NCBI RefSeq assembly: GCF_000382205.1
Contig: NZ_KB907789.1
Location: 806,001-870,000, forward strand
DNA from: Dyadobacter beijingensis DSM 21582
GTDB taxonomy: Bacteria > Bacteroidota > Bacteroidia > Cytophagales > Spirosomataceae
DNA length: 64,000 bases
Direction of reading: 5' to 3'
Below are positions 51,622-60,566 of this stretch, in pieces. A program made the translations under genes and the position numbers. Each line of letters begins with the position of its first letter. Position 1 is the first letter of the stretch. The notes under the pieces are model-generated. The model worked only from the letters and a program-made list of their open reading frames with translations, ran no database searches and had not been told where the DNA came from.

Positions 51622-54099
51622 ATGCACCGCTTTTTTACGCTCGCTCTCGTACTGTTTGCCGCCCGGCTTTTTGCACAGACTCCCGCGCTCTCATCGAGTG
51701 AAATCTTTCAAAACATTAAAAAACTCAATGTTTTAGGCTCCGTACTCTACATCGCCGCCCACCCCGACGATGAGAACACGCTGATGCTGTCGTATTTGTC
51801 CAAGGACCAGCTCGTGCGCACCGGCTACCTCTCGCTCACCCGCGGGGACGGCGGCCAGAACCTCATCGGCGCCGAGCAGGGCTACAATATCGGCGTGATC
51901 CGTACACAGGAACTCCTTGCCGCACGCCGCATCGACGGTGCGCAGCAATTCTTTTCCCGTGCCTATGACTTCGGCTTTTCCAAAACCCGCGACGAAACGC
52001 TCAACTTCTGGGACCGCGACAAGGTGCTCGGCGATGTGGTTTGGATGATCCGCAAATTCCAGCCGGACGTGATCATTACACGCTTCCCGCCCGACCCGCG
52101 CGCCGGCCACGGGCATCACCAGACTTCGGCCTATCTGGCCGAAGAAGGCTTCGACCTTGCCGCCGACCCGAAAGCCTATCCCGATCAATTGAAGTTTGTC
52201 AAAACCTGGCAGACGAAGCGGCTCGTCTGGAATACTTTCACGCCGGGCTTTACCAACAAGGCCCCGAGCGAGGAGAAAAACCCGTTCATATCCATTGAAA
52301 TCGGCGGTTATAACCCGGTTCTGGGCAAATCGTATACCGAAATCGCCGCATTGAGCCGCAGCCAGCACCGCAGCCAGGGCTTCGGCAGCGCCCCGCAACG
52401 TGGCGAGCGGATCGATTACTTTTTGCATAAAACAGGCATACCAGCCCAAAAGAACCTGTTCGACGGCATCGATGTGAGCTGGAAACGGGTGAAAGGCGGC
52501 GAAAAGGTGCAGGTGATGATTGCGGCAGCTATCAAAAATTACTCGGTGAACAAACCTTCGGCATCGATTCCTGAATTGCTGAAAATCAATGCGGAGCTGA
52601 ACAAGCTCGATTCGGGCAATATTTACATTAAAACGAAGCGAGAAGAAGTAAAAGACCTTATCCAGCAATGCGCCGGACTTTGGTTTGAAACAAATCCGAA
52701 TGACTTTTCCGGAGTAGCAGGCGACGAGGCGCGGATCAATATCGGTGTTGTCAAACGCTCGGATTACCCTGTGAAACTCGTTTCGCTGCATTGGACGGGC
52801 AAATCGGCCGATAGCGTACTGAACCTCGCATTGGGTGCAAACGAAATGAATGCATTTCCCAAAAGGGGATTGCTGCCGGCAAACCTGAAAACCACCCAGC
52901 CCTACTGGCTCGAAAAACCGATTGAACGCGGCATTTTCCAGATCGACAACCAGCAGGATATCGGCTATCCCGAAAACCGCCCGGCGACGAAGACCAGCTA
53001 CAAGTTCGAGATCGGCGGGCAGGAATTCGTGTTTGAAAAGCCGTGGGTGTACAAGTCCGTCGACCCGGCGGAAGGTGAGATTTACCGGCCATTCGAAATC
53101 CGGCCATTGGTAACGACGACCATTACCGAGCCTGTTTTCATATTTGCCTCCATGGAGCCGAAGACGGTGAATATTGTTGTGGAAGCGCAGCGGGGCAATG
53201 TAAAAGGCACATTGAAGCCCGAAATTCCCGCCGGCTGGAAAGCCGTTCCCGAATCGGCAGAGTTCAATTTGACGAACAAATACCAGCAGCAATACTTCTC
53301 GTTCATCATCACGCCCCCGGCGGGTAACCAGGAAGCGGTGATCAAAGCGGTGGCCGTTGTAGATGGTAAAAATTATGATAAATCGGTCAAAACGATCGCA
53401 TATCAGCATATTCCGAGCCAGACTATTTTCCCTGAGTCGTCGGCGAAACTGGCCAAAATCGATGTAAGAACGACGGCTAAAAACATTGGCTACATTGCGG
53501 GTGCCGGCGACGACGTGCCCACCGCATTACGGCAAATGGACTGCCAGGTAACGATGCTCAACGAAGCGGGCCTCGCTAAAGACCTGCATGGGTACGACGC
53601 GATCGTCGTGGGCGTACGTGCGTACAACACGGAAGCGTACCTGAACAACTACCAGTCAAAACTGATGGATTACGTCAAAAACGGCGGTACGATGGTCGTT
53701 CAATACACCATCCCCGGCGGGCAAAAGGTGAAGCAGATCGGCCCGTTCAATATCGAGCTGGGGCGCGAACGCGTAACGGAAGAAGATGCAGAAATGCAGT
53801 TCCTGCAACCGGACAGCCCGATTTTAAATTATCCCAATAAAATCACACAAAAAGATTTCGGAGGCTGGATCCAGGAACGCGGGCTCTATTTTGCGCAGGA
53901 CTGGGATAAAAAGAATTACGTGGCCCTGTTTTCAGCCCACGATAAAGACGAGCCCGCCCGCGAAGGCAGCACGCTCTATGCGCAATATGGCAAAGGACAT
54001 TACATTTACACCGGCCTCTCGTTCTTCCGCGAACTTCCCGCGGGCGTAACCGGCGCATACCGCCTGTTCGCGAATATGATTTCGGTCGGCAAGAAGTGA
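51622..54099 (+). CDS. PIG-L family deacetylase, large exported form
   Basis: An 825-residue protein with a signal peptide (ending LFAQ). The N-terminal third is a PIG-L/LmbE domain: YIAAHPDDENTLMLSYL holds the zinc-binding AHPDDE, and GHGHHQTSAYLAEEGF the later His residues. The middle ~300 residues are beta-sandwich-like; the last ~200 (YDAIVVGVRAYNTEAYL, GQYTIPGG region) form a flavodoxin-like or glutamine-amidotransferase-like fold. It presumably removes acetyl groups from a sugar or amide outside the cytoplasm. The target is unknown. It starts 31 bp after the PPTase. Confidence 0.85.
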   Translation: MHRFFTLALVLFAARLFAQTPALSSSEIFQNIKKLNVLGSVLYIAAHPDDENTLMLSYLSKDQLVRTGYLSLTRGDGGQNLIGAEQGYNIGVIRTQELLAARRIDGAQQFFSRAYDFGFSKTRDETLNFWDRDKVLGDVVWMIRKFQPDVIITRFPPDPRAGHGHHQTSAYLAEEGFDLAADPKAYPDQLKFVKTWQTKRLVWNTFTPGFTNKAPSEEKNPFISIEIGGYNPVLGKSYTEIAALSRSQHRSQGFGSAPQRGERIDYFLHKTGIPAQKNLFDGIDVSWKRVKGGEKVQVMIAAAIKNYSVNKPSASIPELLKINAELNKLDSGNIYIKTKREEVKDLIQQCAGLWFETNPNDFSGVAGDEARINIGVVKRSDYPVKLVSLHWTGKSADSVLNLALGANEMNAFPKRGLLPANLKTTQPYWLEKPIERGIFQIDNQQDIGYPENRPATKTSYKFEIGGQEFVFEKPWVYKSVDPAEGEIYRPFEIRPLVTTTITEPVFIFASMEPKTVNIVVEAQRGNVKGTLKPEIPAGWKAVPESAEFNLTNKYQQQYFSFIITPPAGNQEAVIKAVAVVDGKNYDKSVKTIAYQHIPSQTIFPESSAKLAKIDVRTTAKNIGYIAGAGDDVPTALRQMDCQVTMLNEAGLAKDLHGYDAIVVGVRAYNTEAYLNNYQSKLMDYVKNGGTMVVQYTIPGGQKVKQIGPFNIELGRERVTEEDAEMQFLQPDSPILNYPNKITQKDFGGWIQERGLYFAQDWDKKNYVALFSAHDKDEPAREGSTLYAQYGKGHYIYTGLSFFRELPAGVTGAYRLFANMISVGKK

Positions 54100-54108
54100 T
54101 GAGCGGTG

Positions 54109-54163
54109 TGGTCAAGTTTTGTTATTTGAGAAAACAAATTCAACTCACGACAACACTTGACCA
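54109..54163. repeat. Nested inverted repeat between convergent genes
   Basis: TGGTCAAGTTTTGT (54109-54122) and ACAACACTTGACCA (54150-54163) pair over 14 bp with one mismatch, and ATTTG/CAAAT form an inner stem. It lies between the PIG-L and VWA gene ends and may act as a terminator in both directions, though there is no clear T-run. The remaining bases up to 54209 show nothing else. Confidence 0.45.
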
Positions 54164-54209
54164 AACCTGACTATTTATGGCAACACCTCACTATTTCACC
54201 CCCCATCGT

Positions 54210-55319
54210 TCACTTGACGTTCTTCCTTCTGTTTCGCTGAAAATCTTCGAGTACAAAGCCCCCTAACCCCTGCAAGTTGCTGTAATAGGCGCGGCCGTTG
54301 TTGACCTGCGTGAAATTCTGTACGAATTGTTTCAGGTAAGGATCAGTCGCGATCATGAATGTCGTGACCGGGATGTCCAGTCGGCGGCATTGTGCGGCTA
54401 GCGTAAGGGTTTTATTGATGATCTTGCGGTCGAGGCCGAAGCTGTTTTTGTAATACCGGATACCTTCTTTGAGGCACGTCGGCTTACCGTCGGTGATCAT
54501 GAAAATCTGCTTGTTGCGCGTCTTTTTACGGCGCAGAATGTCCATGGCCAGTTCGAGGCCGGCTACCGTATTGGTGTGGTATGGCCCTACTTCAAGATAG
54601 GGCAGGTCTTTCAGCTGGATCTGCCACGCGTCGTTTCCGAATACGATGATGTCCAGCGAGTCTTTGGGGTATTTGGTGCGGATCAGTTCGGCCAATGCCA
54701 GCGCCACTTTTTTAGCGGGCGTAATGCGGTCCTCGCCGTAAAGTATCATCGAATGGCTGATATCGATCATCACCACGGTCGCGGTGGTTGTTTTCTGCTC
54801 GCGCTCCACCACTTCGAGATCGTTTTCCATGAGCATGAAATCCCCGATGCCGTGGTTCACCTGTGCATTCTTGATCGATTCAGTCATCGAAATCTGGTCG
54901 AGCGTGTCGCCAAACTGGAAATCCCGGATGTCGCTTGTGAGCTCGTCGCCCGCGCCCAAATGCGGCGTGTGGTGGTTACCGCCGGTTTTAGACCTTTTCA
55001 GTTTACCAAAAATCTCGTCCAAAGCGCTCTTACGGATGCTTTTTTCAGCCTTGGGCGTCATGACGAGCGTGCTCTCGCCATCCTGCTTTTCCTCTGTCAC
55101 ATATCCTTTCTTTTTCAGGTCTTCGAAGAAATCGCCGATGCCGTAGGAATCGTTGGTGAGGTTATACTGGCGATCGAGCTGGCTGAGCCACGACATGGCC
55201 TCGGACACGTCGCCCGACGTCATCAGCAGCAATTGCTGAAAAATATCAAACAGCTGGTCGAACTTGCTATTCGGCCCTTGCTCGGGCGGAATGTATTTCG
55301 TGAAACGGTGTCCTTGCAT
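54210..55319 (-). CDS. VWA-domain protein, probable partner of a MoxR/chelatase ATPase
   Basis: A 369-residue protein. The C-terminal half is a von Willebrand A domain with the MIDAS motif VMIDISHSMIL (DxSxS), later a Thr/Asp pair around YHTNTVAGLELA and MITDGKPTCL. The N-terminal half is helical (FDQLFDIFQQLLLMTSGDVSEAMSWLSQLDRQYNL). This arrangement is known for VWA proteins that adapt MoxR or Mg-chelatase ATPases to clients. The ATPase with matching type is 26 kb to the left (26516-28054). Confidence 0.85.
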   Translation of the reverse strand: MQGHRFTKYIPPEQGPNSKFDQLFDIFQQLLLMTSGDVSEAMSWLSQLDRQYNLTNDSYGIGDFFEDLKKKGYVTEEKQDGESTLVMTPKAEKSIRKSALDEIFGKLKRSKTGGNHHTPHLGAGDELTSDIRDFQFGDTLDQISMTESIKNAQVNHGIGDFMLMENDLEVVEREQKTTTATVVMIDISHSMILYGEDRITPAKKVALALAELIRTKYPKDSLDIIVFGNDAWQIQLKDLPYLEVGPYHTNTVAGLELAMDILRRKKTRNKQIFMITDGKPTCLKEGIRYYKNSFGLDRKIINKTLTLAAQCRRLDIPVTTFMIATDPYLKQFVQNFTQVNNGRAYYSNLQGLGGFVLEDFQRNRRKNVK

Positions 55320-55339
55320 ATCGGCAGGTGTTGAAAACA

Positions 55340-55375
55340 GACGGCTACTTTCAAATGTAATCGAAAGTAGCCGTC
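55340..55375 (-). terminator. Terminator of the SUF operon
   Basis: GACGGCTACTTTC and GAAAGTAGCCGTC form a perfect 13-bp stem with a 10-nt loop, 23 nt after the bacilliredoxin stop. On the minus strand TGTTTTC follows, a weak T-rich tail. Confidence 0.65.
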
Positions 55376-55398
55376 AAAATCATTAAATCAGTACTGAA

Positions 55399-55827
55399 TT
55401 ACGCTTCTTCGGCGCAAAATTCTTCGAAAGCCATTTGCAAATGCTGCGCGATCATCTGAGCCGAACGGCCTTCGATGTGGTGGCGCTCCACGAAATGGAT
55501 CAGCTCTCCGTCTTTGAACAGCGCTACCGCCGGTGAAGATGGAGGATAAGGCAAAGTGTATTCACGCATTTTAGCTGTCGCTTCAAGGTCAGCTCCTGCA
55601 AAAACCGTTGCCAGGTGGTCGGGCTTCACATCGCTGTTGGCCAGCGCCGCGCGCACACCCGGACGTGCAGCACCCGCCGCACAGCCACATACCGAATTGA
55701 TCACAACCAAAGCAGTTCCTTTGGTATTTTGCATGAAGTTATCGACTTCCTCAGCGGATGTCAGATCCTGAAAACCAACATTCGTCAGTTCGGCTTTCAT
55801 CGGAGCCACTAATTGTGGTGGATACAT
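55399..55827 (-). CDS. Bacilliredoxin-like protein (BrxA/BrxB, YphP family)
   Basis: A 142-residue thioredoxin-fold protein. The motif Cys47-Gly-Cys49 (INSVCGCAAG) is the CGC centre of the BrxA/BrxB family, and the SPAVALFKDGEL and HHIEGRSAQMIA segments complete it. In Firmicutes the family removes bacillithiol from protein thiols. Bacteroidota may use bacillithiol, but the physiological partner here is not shown. It is the last gene of the SUF operon, suggesting a role in thiol or Fe-S maintenance. Confidence 0.9.
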   Translation of the reverse strand: MYPPQLVAPMKAELTNVGFQDLTSAEEVDNFMQNTKGTALVVINSVCGCAAGAARPGVRAALANSDVKPDHLATVFAGADLEATAKMREYTLPYPPSSPAVALFKDGELIHFVERHHIEGRSAQMIAQHLQMAFEEFCAEEA

Positions 55828-55860
55828 ATATGTTAATGTTTAAAAGTTGTTGTTACTATT

Positions 55861-56172
55861 TTACATGAACCCGAGTTCGAGCTTGGCTTCCTCGGACATC
55901 ATTTCGGTTGAATAAGGCGGATCGAACGTCAGCTCCACGCTTACGTCGTTCACCCCTTCCACTTCCCGGATCTTCTGTTCCACTTCGCCGGGCAGCGTTC
56001 CTGCGGAAGGGCACGAAGGCGACGTCAGCGTCATGGACACAAATACATTATTGATCGGAAAAACTTTCAGATCATATATCAAACCGAGCTCATATACGTC
56101 GACCGGAATTTCCGGGTCGTACACCGTTTTAATGGCGCGGATCACTTCTTCTTTCAAATCTTCCTCTGACAT
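55861..56172 (-). CDS. DUF59 Fe-S assembly factor of the SUF operon (SufT-like)
   Basis: A 103-residue MIP18/DUF59 domain. DPEIPVDVYELGLIYDLKV and LTSPSCPSAGTLPGEVE with the conserved Cys54 are present. It aids maturation or carriage of Fe-S clusters. It is typically encoded in SUF operons of Bacteroidota, here 21 bp after sufE. Confidence 0.9.
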   Translation of the reverse strand: MSEEDLKEEVIRAIKTVYDPEIPVDVYELGLIYDLKVFPINNVFVSMTLTSPSCPSAGTLPGEVEQKIREVEGVNDVSVELTFDPPYSTEMMSEEAKLELGFM

Positions 56173-56193
56173 CGCAAGGTCTATGATAAGTTG

Positions 56194-56622
56194 TTATGCA
56201 TTCACTGATTTGGCTTGATATGCAAAGCCATACGCTTTCATTTGTTTCAGCATAGCGGCTAGTCCGTTAGAGCGGGTTTGGGCCAAATGCTGGTGCAAAC
56301 CTACCTTCTCCATAAAATAGACATCCGCTTTTGCGATCTCCTCGGGCGTGTGCCCCGAAAGCACTTTCACCAGCATACTCACCAGCCCCCGTACGATGAT
56401 CGCGTCGCTATCCGCCTCAAATTTCAAAAGCCCACCGTCCATATAGGCATTCAACCACACCCGTGACTGGCATCCTTTGATAATATTATCTTCGGTTTTG
56501 TACTGTTCTTCCAATGGCGGGAACTGCTTACCGAGGTCGATGATGAACTCGTACTTGCTCTCCCAGTCATCAAACAATTCAAAATCCGAAATTAGTTCGT
56601 CCTGTGTTTCGTTTATGGTCAT
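56194..56622 (-). CDS. sufE: Sulfur acceptor SufE
   Basis: A 142-residue SufE. Cys51 in IIKGCQSRVWL takes the persulfide from SufS and passes it to the scaffold. The remaining signature LVKVLSGHTPEEIAKADVYF follows. It is encoded between DUF5618 and DUF59 genes. Confidence 0.94.
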   Translation of the reverse strand: MTINETQDELISDFELFDDWESKYEFIIDLGKQFPPLEEQYKTEDNIIKGCQSRVWLNAYMDGGLLKFEADSDAIIVRGLVSMLVKVLSGHTPEEIAKADVYFMEKVGLHQHLAQTRSNGLAAMLKQMKAYGFAYQAKSVNA

Positions 56623-56637
56623 TGTGTAATTCTATTT

Positions 56638-57015
56638 TTATGCTGCTGCGGTGCGGGTTTCGACCCAGTTGATTAAAGCTTCTGCTTGCTTCAAGCCGTC
56701 CTTGGATACGCTTACAAGCTCAATTCCATCATAAGCCATTGATAAATGCAGGATTTTATACACTGAGTTGAAAGCGGTCAACGCCTTTTTGTCCACTTTG
56801 CTCAACTTTTCCTGATACCATTCCACACTTTTTCGGGTATCTTTTTTTCCCAGTAAGCCGTCAAGAGCAACTAACACTCCGGAATAGGCTGCGTGGCCAG
56901 CAAGCTTGACATATTTAATATCGTTATAATAAATACCATCTTTTTTTGCCTTCTCGCTAAGTATTTCTCTGGCGTTGCTGAGATACCTCCTGGCTTCCTG
57001 TACCGAATTTTCCAT
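56638..57015 (-). CDS. DUF5618 family protein
   Basis: A 125-residue helical protein matching DUF5618: EARRYLSNAREILSEKAKKDGIYYNDIKYVKLAGHAAYSGVL. The family is small, found in Bacteroidota, and of unknown function. The fold looks like a HEPN-like helical bundle, but I see no RxxxxH catalytic motif. It lies within the SUF operon between sufS and sufE, 15 bp before sufE. Confidence 0.78.
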   Translation of the reverse strand: MENSVQEARRYLSNAREILSEKAKKDGIYYNDIKYVKLAGHAAYSGVLVALDGLLGKKDTRKSVEWYQEKLSKVDKKALTAFNSVYKILHLSMAYDGIELVSVSKDGLKQAEALINWVETRTAAA

Positions 57016-57061
57016 AATGTGTACATAGTTTAAAATGAAACAATGCCAGTAATTTAAAAAA

Positions 57062-58288
57062 TTATCCCAACATCCGCTTCACCTTATGCAGCCCTTGAAT
57101 GAGCTTGTCGATCTCCTCGGTTGTGTTGTAAACAGCAAACGACGCACGCGAGGTTCCGGTGATATTGAAGCGGTTCATCAAGGGCTGGGTGCAGTGGTGA
57201 CCCGTGCGAACCGCGATACCTTGCTGATCGAGCAGGACGCCGATATCCTGGTGGTGAATACCGTCGATGACGAACGATAGCACACTCACCTTTTCCTTCG
57301 CCTGGCCGATGATGCGCAGGCCTTCGATTTCCTTTACCGCCTCGGTGGCATAGGCGAGTAATTCGTTTTCGTAGGTCGCGATGTTTGGCTTGCCCAATGC
57401 GTCCACATAATCCAATGCAAATTTTGCAGCTACTACGTCCGCAATGTTCGGCGTGCCCGCTTCGAACTTGTAAGGCAACTCGTTGTAAGTCGTTTTGGCA
57501 AACGTCACCTCCTTGATCATCTCGCCGCCGCCGCGGTAGGGAGGCATCTCATTCAGCAGATCGCGCTTGCCGTAAAGGATACCCATTCCGGTAGGGCCGT
57601 ATATTTTGTGGAGTGAAAGCGAATAAAAGTCGCAATCCAGGTCCTGCACGTCGATTTCAATGTGGGAGCTCGCTTGCGCGCCGTCGATGAGCACTTTCGC
57701 ACCTACCGCGTGGGCTTTCGCGATGATTTCCTTGATCGGGTTAATGGTGCCCAATGCATTCGAAACGTGCACGACGGATACGAATTTAGTCCGCTCGGTG
57801 AGCAGCTTCTCGTATTCGTCCATCAGCAGCTCGCCTTCGTCGTTGATCGGGATCACTTTCAGGATGCAGCCTTTTTCCTCGCAGAGCATTTGCCAGGGCA
57901 CGATGTTCGAATGGTGCTCCATCGTCGAAATAATCACTTCGTCGCCTTCCTTCAAAAACTTGCGGCCGTAGGACGACGCTACCAGGTTGATACCGTCCGT
58001 CGTTCCGTAGGTGAAAATGATTTCCTCCGAATGCGCCGCATTCAGGAATGCCTGCAAGCGCTTCCGCGACAGCTCGAATGCGGAGGTAGCTTTTTCGGCC
58101 AGATGGTGAATGCCACGGTGGATATTGGCATTGTAATGCTCATAGTAGCCCGCCAGCGCGTCCAGTACCAATCGTGGTTTCTGGGTCGTTGCGGCATTAT
58201 CGAAATAGACGAGTTGTTTGCCATTCACGACCTCGTTGAGGATCGGGAAGTCGTTGCGGATGGAGGCAATATCAAGATTGTGGCTCAT
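57062..58288 (-). CDS. sufS: Cysteine desulfurase SufS
   Basis: A 408-residue class II cysteine desulfurase. YFDNAATTQKP opens the fold; the PLP-binding Lys is in YSLSLHKIYGPTGMG and the persulfide-forming Cys in AVRTGHHCTQPLMNRF. It converts cysteine to alanine and hands sulfur to SufE. A terminator hairpin lies just upstream of its ATG. Confidence 0.97.
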   Translation of the reverse strand: MSHNLDIASIRNDFPILNEVVNGKQLVYFDNAATTQKPRLVLDALAGYYEHYNANIHRGIHHLAEKATSAFELSRKRLQAFLNAAHSEEIIFTYGTTDGINLVASSYGRKFLKEGDEVIISTMEHHSNIVPWQMLCEEKGCILKVIPINDEGELLMDEYEKLLTERTKFVSVVHVSNALGTINPIKEIIAKAHAVGAKVLIDGAQASSHIEIDVQDLDCDFYSLSLHKIYGPTGMGILYGKRDLLNEMPPYRGGGEMIKEVTFAKTTYNELPYKFEAGTPNIADVVAAKFALDYVDALGKPNIATYENELLAYATEAVKEIEGLRIIGQAKEKVSVLSFVIDGIHHQDIGVLLDQQGIAVRTGHHCTQPLMNRFNITGTSRASFAVYNTTEEIDKLIQGLHKVKRMLG

Positions 58289-58305
58289 TGTGATTCGTCA
58301 TTTAA

Positions 58306-58339
58306 GAAAAATACCCAACCCCAAAAATGGCGGTTGGGT
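58306..58339 (-). terminator. Terminator hairpin between sufD and sufS
   Basis: On the minus strand ACCCAACC and GGTTGGGT form an 8-bp stem with an 11-nt loop, followed by ATTTTTCTT. It ends 17 nt before the sufS ATG, so it must either be read through or dose sufS and the genes below it. Confidence 0.7.
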
Positions 58340-58359
58340 ACCAGGAAATGTATTAATCA

Positions 58360-58373
58360 GGGTCAATTGACCC
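58360..58373. repeat. 14-bp perfect palindrome after sufD
   Basis: GGGTCAATTGACCC is a perfect palindrome 6 nt after the sufD stop and just before the terminator hairpin. It may be an operator for a dimeric regulator or a short RNA hairpin. Confidence 0.45.
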
Positions 58374-58379
58374 GTAAAT

Positions 58380-59699
58380 TTACTTCGATGCCAGTTTCCG
58401 GGTGATCACGTTTTCGAGGTATTCGCGAACCGAGTCGATCTTGATCTGCGAAACGACGTCGGCACAGAATGCGAACATCAGCAGCGACATTGCTTCCGGC
58501 CGCGAGATCCCGCGCGAGCGCATGTAGAACAATGCTTCCTCGTCGATCTGGCCGGTGGTGGTGCCGTGCGAACACTTCACGTCGTCGGCAAAAATTTCCA
58601 GCTGCGGCTTGGTATTCATCGTCGCGTCCGGAGACAACACGATGTTTTTGCAGGACTGAAATGCATTGGTTTTCTGCGCGTCGGGACGGACGAAGATCTT
58701 CCCGTTGAAAACACCTTTCGACTTGTCGCGCAAAATACCTTTATACAGCTCGTTACTTTCCGAATTCGGCTTTTGATGGTCTGCAACGGTATGGTTGTCA
58801 ACATGCTGCGAGCCATCCGGGAAGTACAGCCCATACATGTGCGCATCGCAATGCTCACCGTCGAGGACGATATTCAGGTTGTTGCGCGTGAACTTGCCGT
58901 TCAGCGTGACGGTACCTGCGTAGAAATGCGAGCGATCGAGCATACGCACCTGCGTGGTACCGATGTGGTAAGCGTTTTCGCTCTCGTTCTGCACTTTATA
59001 ATATTGTACGTTGGCTTCCTCCGCCACGTGGATTTCCGTCACCGCATTCGTGAATGAACGCTGATCGCCCAGCGTACGGAATGCCTCGGCGAGTTTCACA
59101 TGGGCATTTTTACCCACTGAAATGATATTACGCGGCTGGCTGCCCACATTCTGTTCCCGCGCATCGCTCACGAAACGGAGGATGATCGGATGCTCTACCG
59201 ATTGGTTATCAGGAATATGAATGAACACGCCGTCCTGCGTAAATGCCGTATTCAAAGCTGTAAACGCATCGTCGGCATCCTTGGTCAGTTCATTGAAAAA
59301 CGAAGCGACTTTGGAAGGATCATTTTTATACGCCTCGGCCAGCGAGCTGATCGTGATCTTTTCAACCGGCGAAATAATCGTCGAAAGACCCGCATTATAG
59401 CGGCCGTTGACAAAATACAGGATATTAGCCTCCTGCGCCGGCACCTTTAAGTCTTCCAGCTCAGCCAGGCCGATCGAACTTTCTGCATTGAAATCGTAGG
59501 AAACGCTGATCAGGTCCCTTACGTTGCTATATTTCCACTCCTCGTGCTTGATAGACGGGAAGCCTAATTGCTCAAAACGGGCCAGACCTGCACGTTTTTT
59601 CTGGTGAAACTCCGAAGATGCTTCGCCATTCAGAACGGCTTCACGGGCATGAAAATCCGTGATCAGCCTGGTTTTTAAATCTATTGTCTCGGTACTCAT
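58380..59699 (-). CDS. sufD: Fe-S assembly protein SufD
   Basis: A 439-residue SufD. The N-terminal helical part is followed by the right-handed beta-helix of the SufBD family and the C-terminal DDVKCSHGTTTGQIDEEALFYMRSRGISRPEA, the family signature. It forms the SufBC2D scaffold complex with SufB and SufC. Its gene follows sufC after 59 bp; sufB is not present in the operon. Confidence 0.94.
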   Translation of the reverse strand: MSTETIDLKTRLITDFHAREAVLNGEASSEFHQKKRAGLARFEQLGFPSIKHEEWKYSNVRDLISVSYDFNAESSIGLAELEDLKVPAQEANILYFVNGRYNAGLSTIISPVEKITISSLAEAYKNDPSKVASFFNELTKDADDAFTALNTAFTQDGVFIHIPDNQSVEHPIILRFVSDAREQNVGSQPRNIISVGKNAHVKLAEAFRTLGDQRSFTNAVTEIHVAEEANVQYYKVQNESENAYHIGTTQVRMLDRSHFYAGTVTLNGKFTRNNLNIVLDGEHCDAHMYGLYFPDGSQHVDNHTVADHQKPNSESNELYKGILRDKSKGVFNGKIFVRPDAQKTNAFQSCKNIVLSPDATMNTKPQLEIFADDVKCSHGTTTGQIDEEALFYMRSRGISRPEAMSLLMFAFCADVVSQIKIDSVREYLENVITRKLASK

Positions 59700-59758
59700 C
59701 GATATTTGGGTATGGTGCTGTGTTGGGTTAAGTTAAAATAGACAATGGTGCCTTTCGC

Positions 59759-60517
59759 TTAACCTACCGCTTCTACTTCCGCCTTGATCCAGTCGTAACC
59801 TTTTTCTTCCAGTTCGAGCGCCAGCTCTTTCGGGCCCGACTTCACGATGCGTCCCTTGTACAATACGTGCACGTAATCTGGAACGATATAGTCCAGCAGG
59901 CGCTGGTAGTGCGTCACGACGATCGTTGCGCGCTCTGGCGAACGAAGTGTGTTAACCCCCTCAGCAACAATACGTAATGCATCGATATCGAGACCAGAAT
60001 CGGTTTCATCCAGGATCGCCAGTCTCGGTTCGAGTACCGCCATCTGGAATACCTCGTTACGTTTTTTCTCACCGCCGGAGAACCCTTCGTTCAATGCCCG
60101 TTTCAGCAGGGAATCGTTCATACTCACAAGCTTGGCCTTTTCGCGCACCATTTTCAGGAACTGCGCGGCGTCCAGCGGCGCTTCGCCTTTATATTTACGG
60201 ATCTCGTTGACCGCCGTTTTCAAAAAGTTGATCGTGGTAACGCCCGGGATCTCTACCGGATATTGGAATGCCAGGAAAATACCTTCCGCAGCCCTTTCTT
60301 CGGGTGCCAGTTCGAGCAGGTCCTTTCCTTCAAAAACTACATTTCCGCCAGTAACCTCGTACTCTTCTCTTCCCGCCAATACCGATGCCAAAGTACTTTT
60401 ACCGGAACCATTGGGCCCCATAATTGCATGCACTTCACCCGGCTTGACTTCCAGATTGATGCCTTTTAATATTTCCTTACCTTCAATGGAGGCACGCAAG
60501 TCATTAATAGAGAGCAT
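59759..60517 (-). CDS. sufC: Fe-S assembly ATPase SufC
   Basis: A 252-residue ABC ATPase from the ATG at 60517. Walker A GPNGSGKST, signature GFSGGEKKRNEV and Walker B LAILDETDSGLDIDAL, with the SufC-type EMAVLEPRLA region, are all present. A longer frame opening at 60574 adds 19 residues that overlap the promoter, so the shorter form is preferred. It is the first gene of the SUF operon here. Confidence 0.96.
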   Translation of the reverse strand: MLSINDLRASIEGKEILKGINLEVKPGEVHAIMGPNGSGKSTLASVLAGREEYEVTGGNVVFEGKDLLELAPEERAAEGIFLAFQYPVEIPGVTTINFLKTAVNEIRKYKGEAPLDAAQFLKMVREKAKLVSMNDSLLKRALNEGFSGGEKKRNEVFQMAVLEPRLAILDETDSGLDIDALRIVAEGVNTLRSPERATIVVTHYQRLLDYIVPDYVHVLYKGRIVKSGPKELALELEEKGYDWIKAEVEAVG

Positions 60518-60558
60518 AACTGATTTATACTTAAAAGATAGTTCGTGGTAATTTCCCG

Positions 60559-60566
60559 CAAAAGTA
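60559..60566 (-). promoter_or_regulatory. -7 element of the SUF operon
   Basis: The minus strand reads TACTTTTG (TAnnTTTG) 41 nt before the sufC ATG, showing that the operon begins with sufC. No IscR-like or Fur-like palindrome was recognised. Confidence 0.55.

Noticed and set aside
51733-53409. 558-codon minus-strand open frame
   Set aside because: Antisense to the PIG-L gene, with no domain pattern and a composition that mirrors the real gene.
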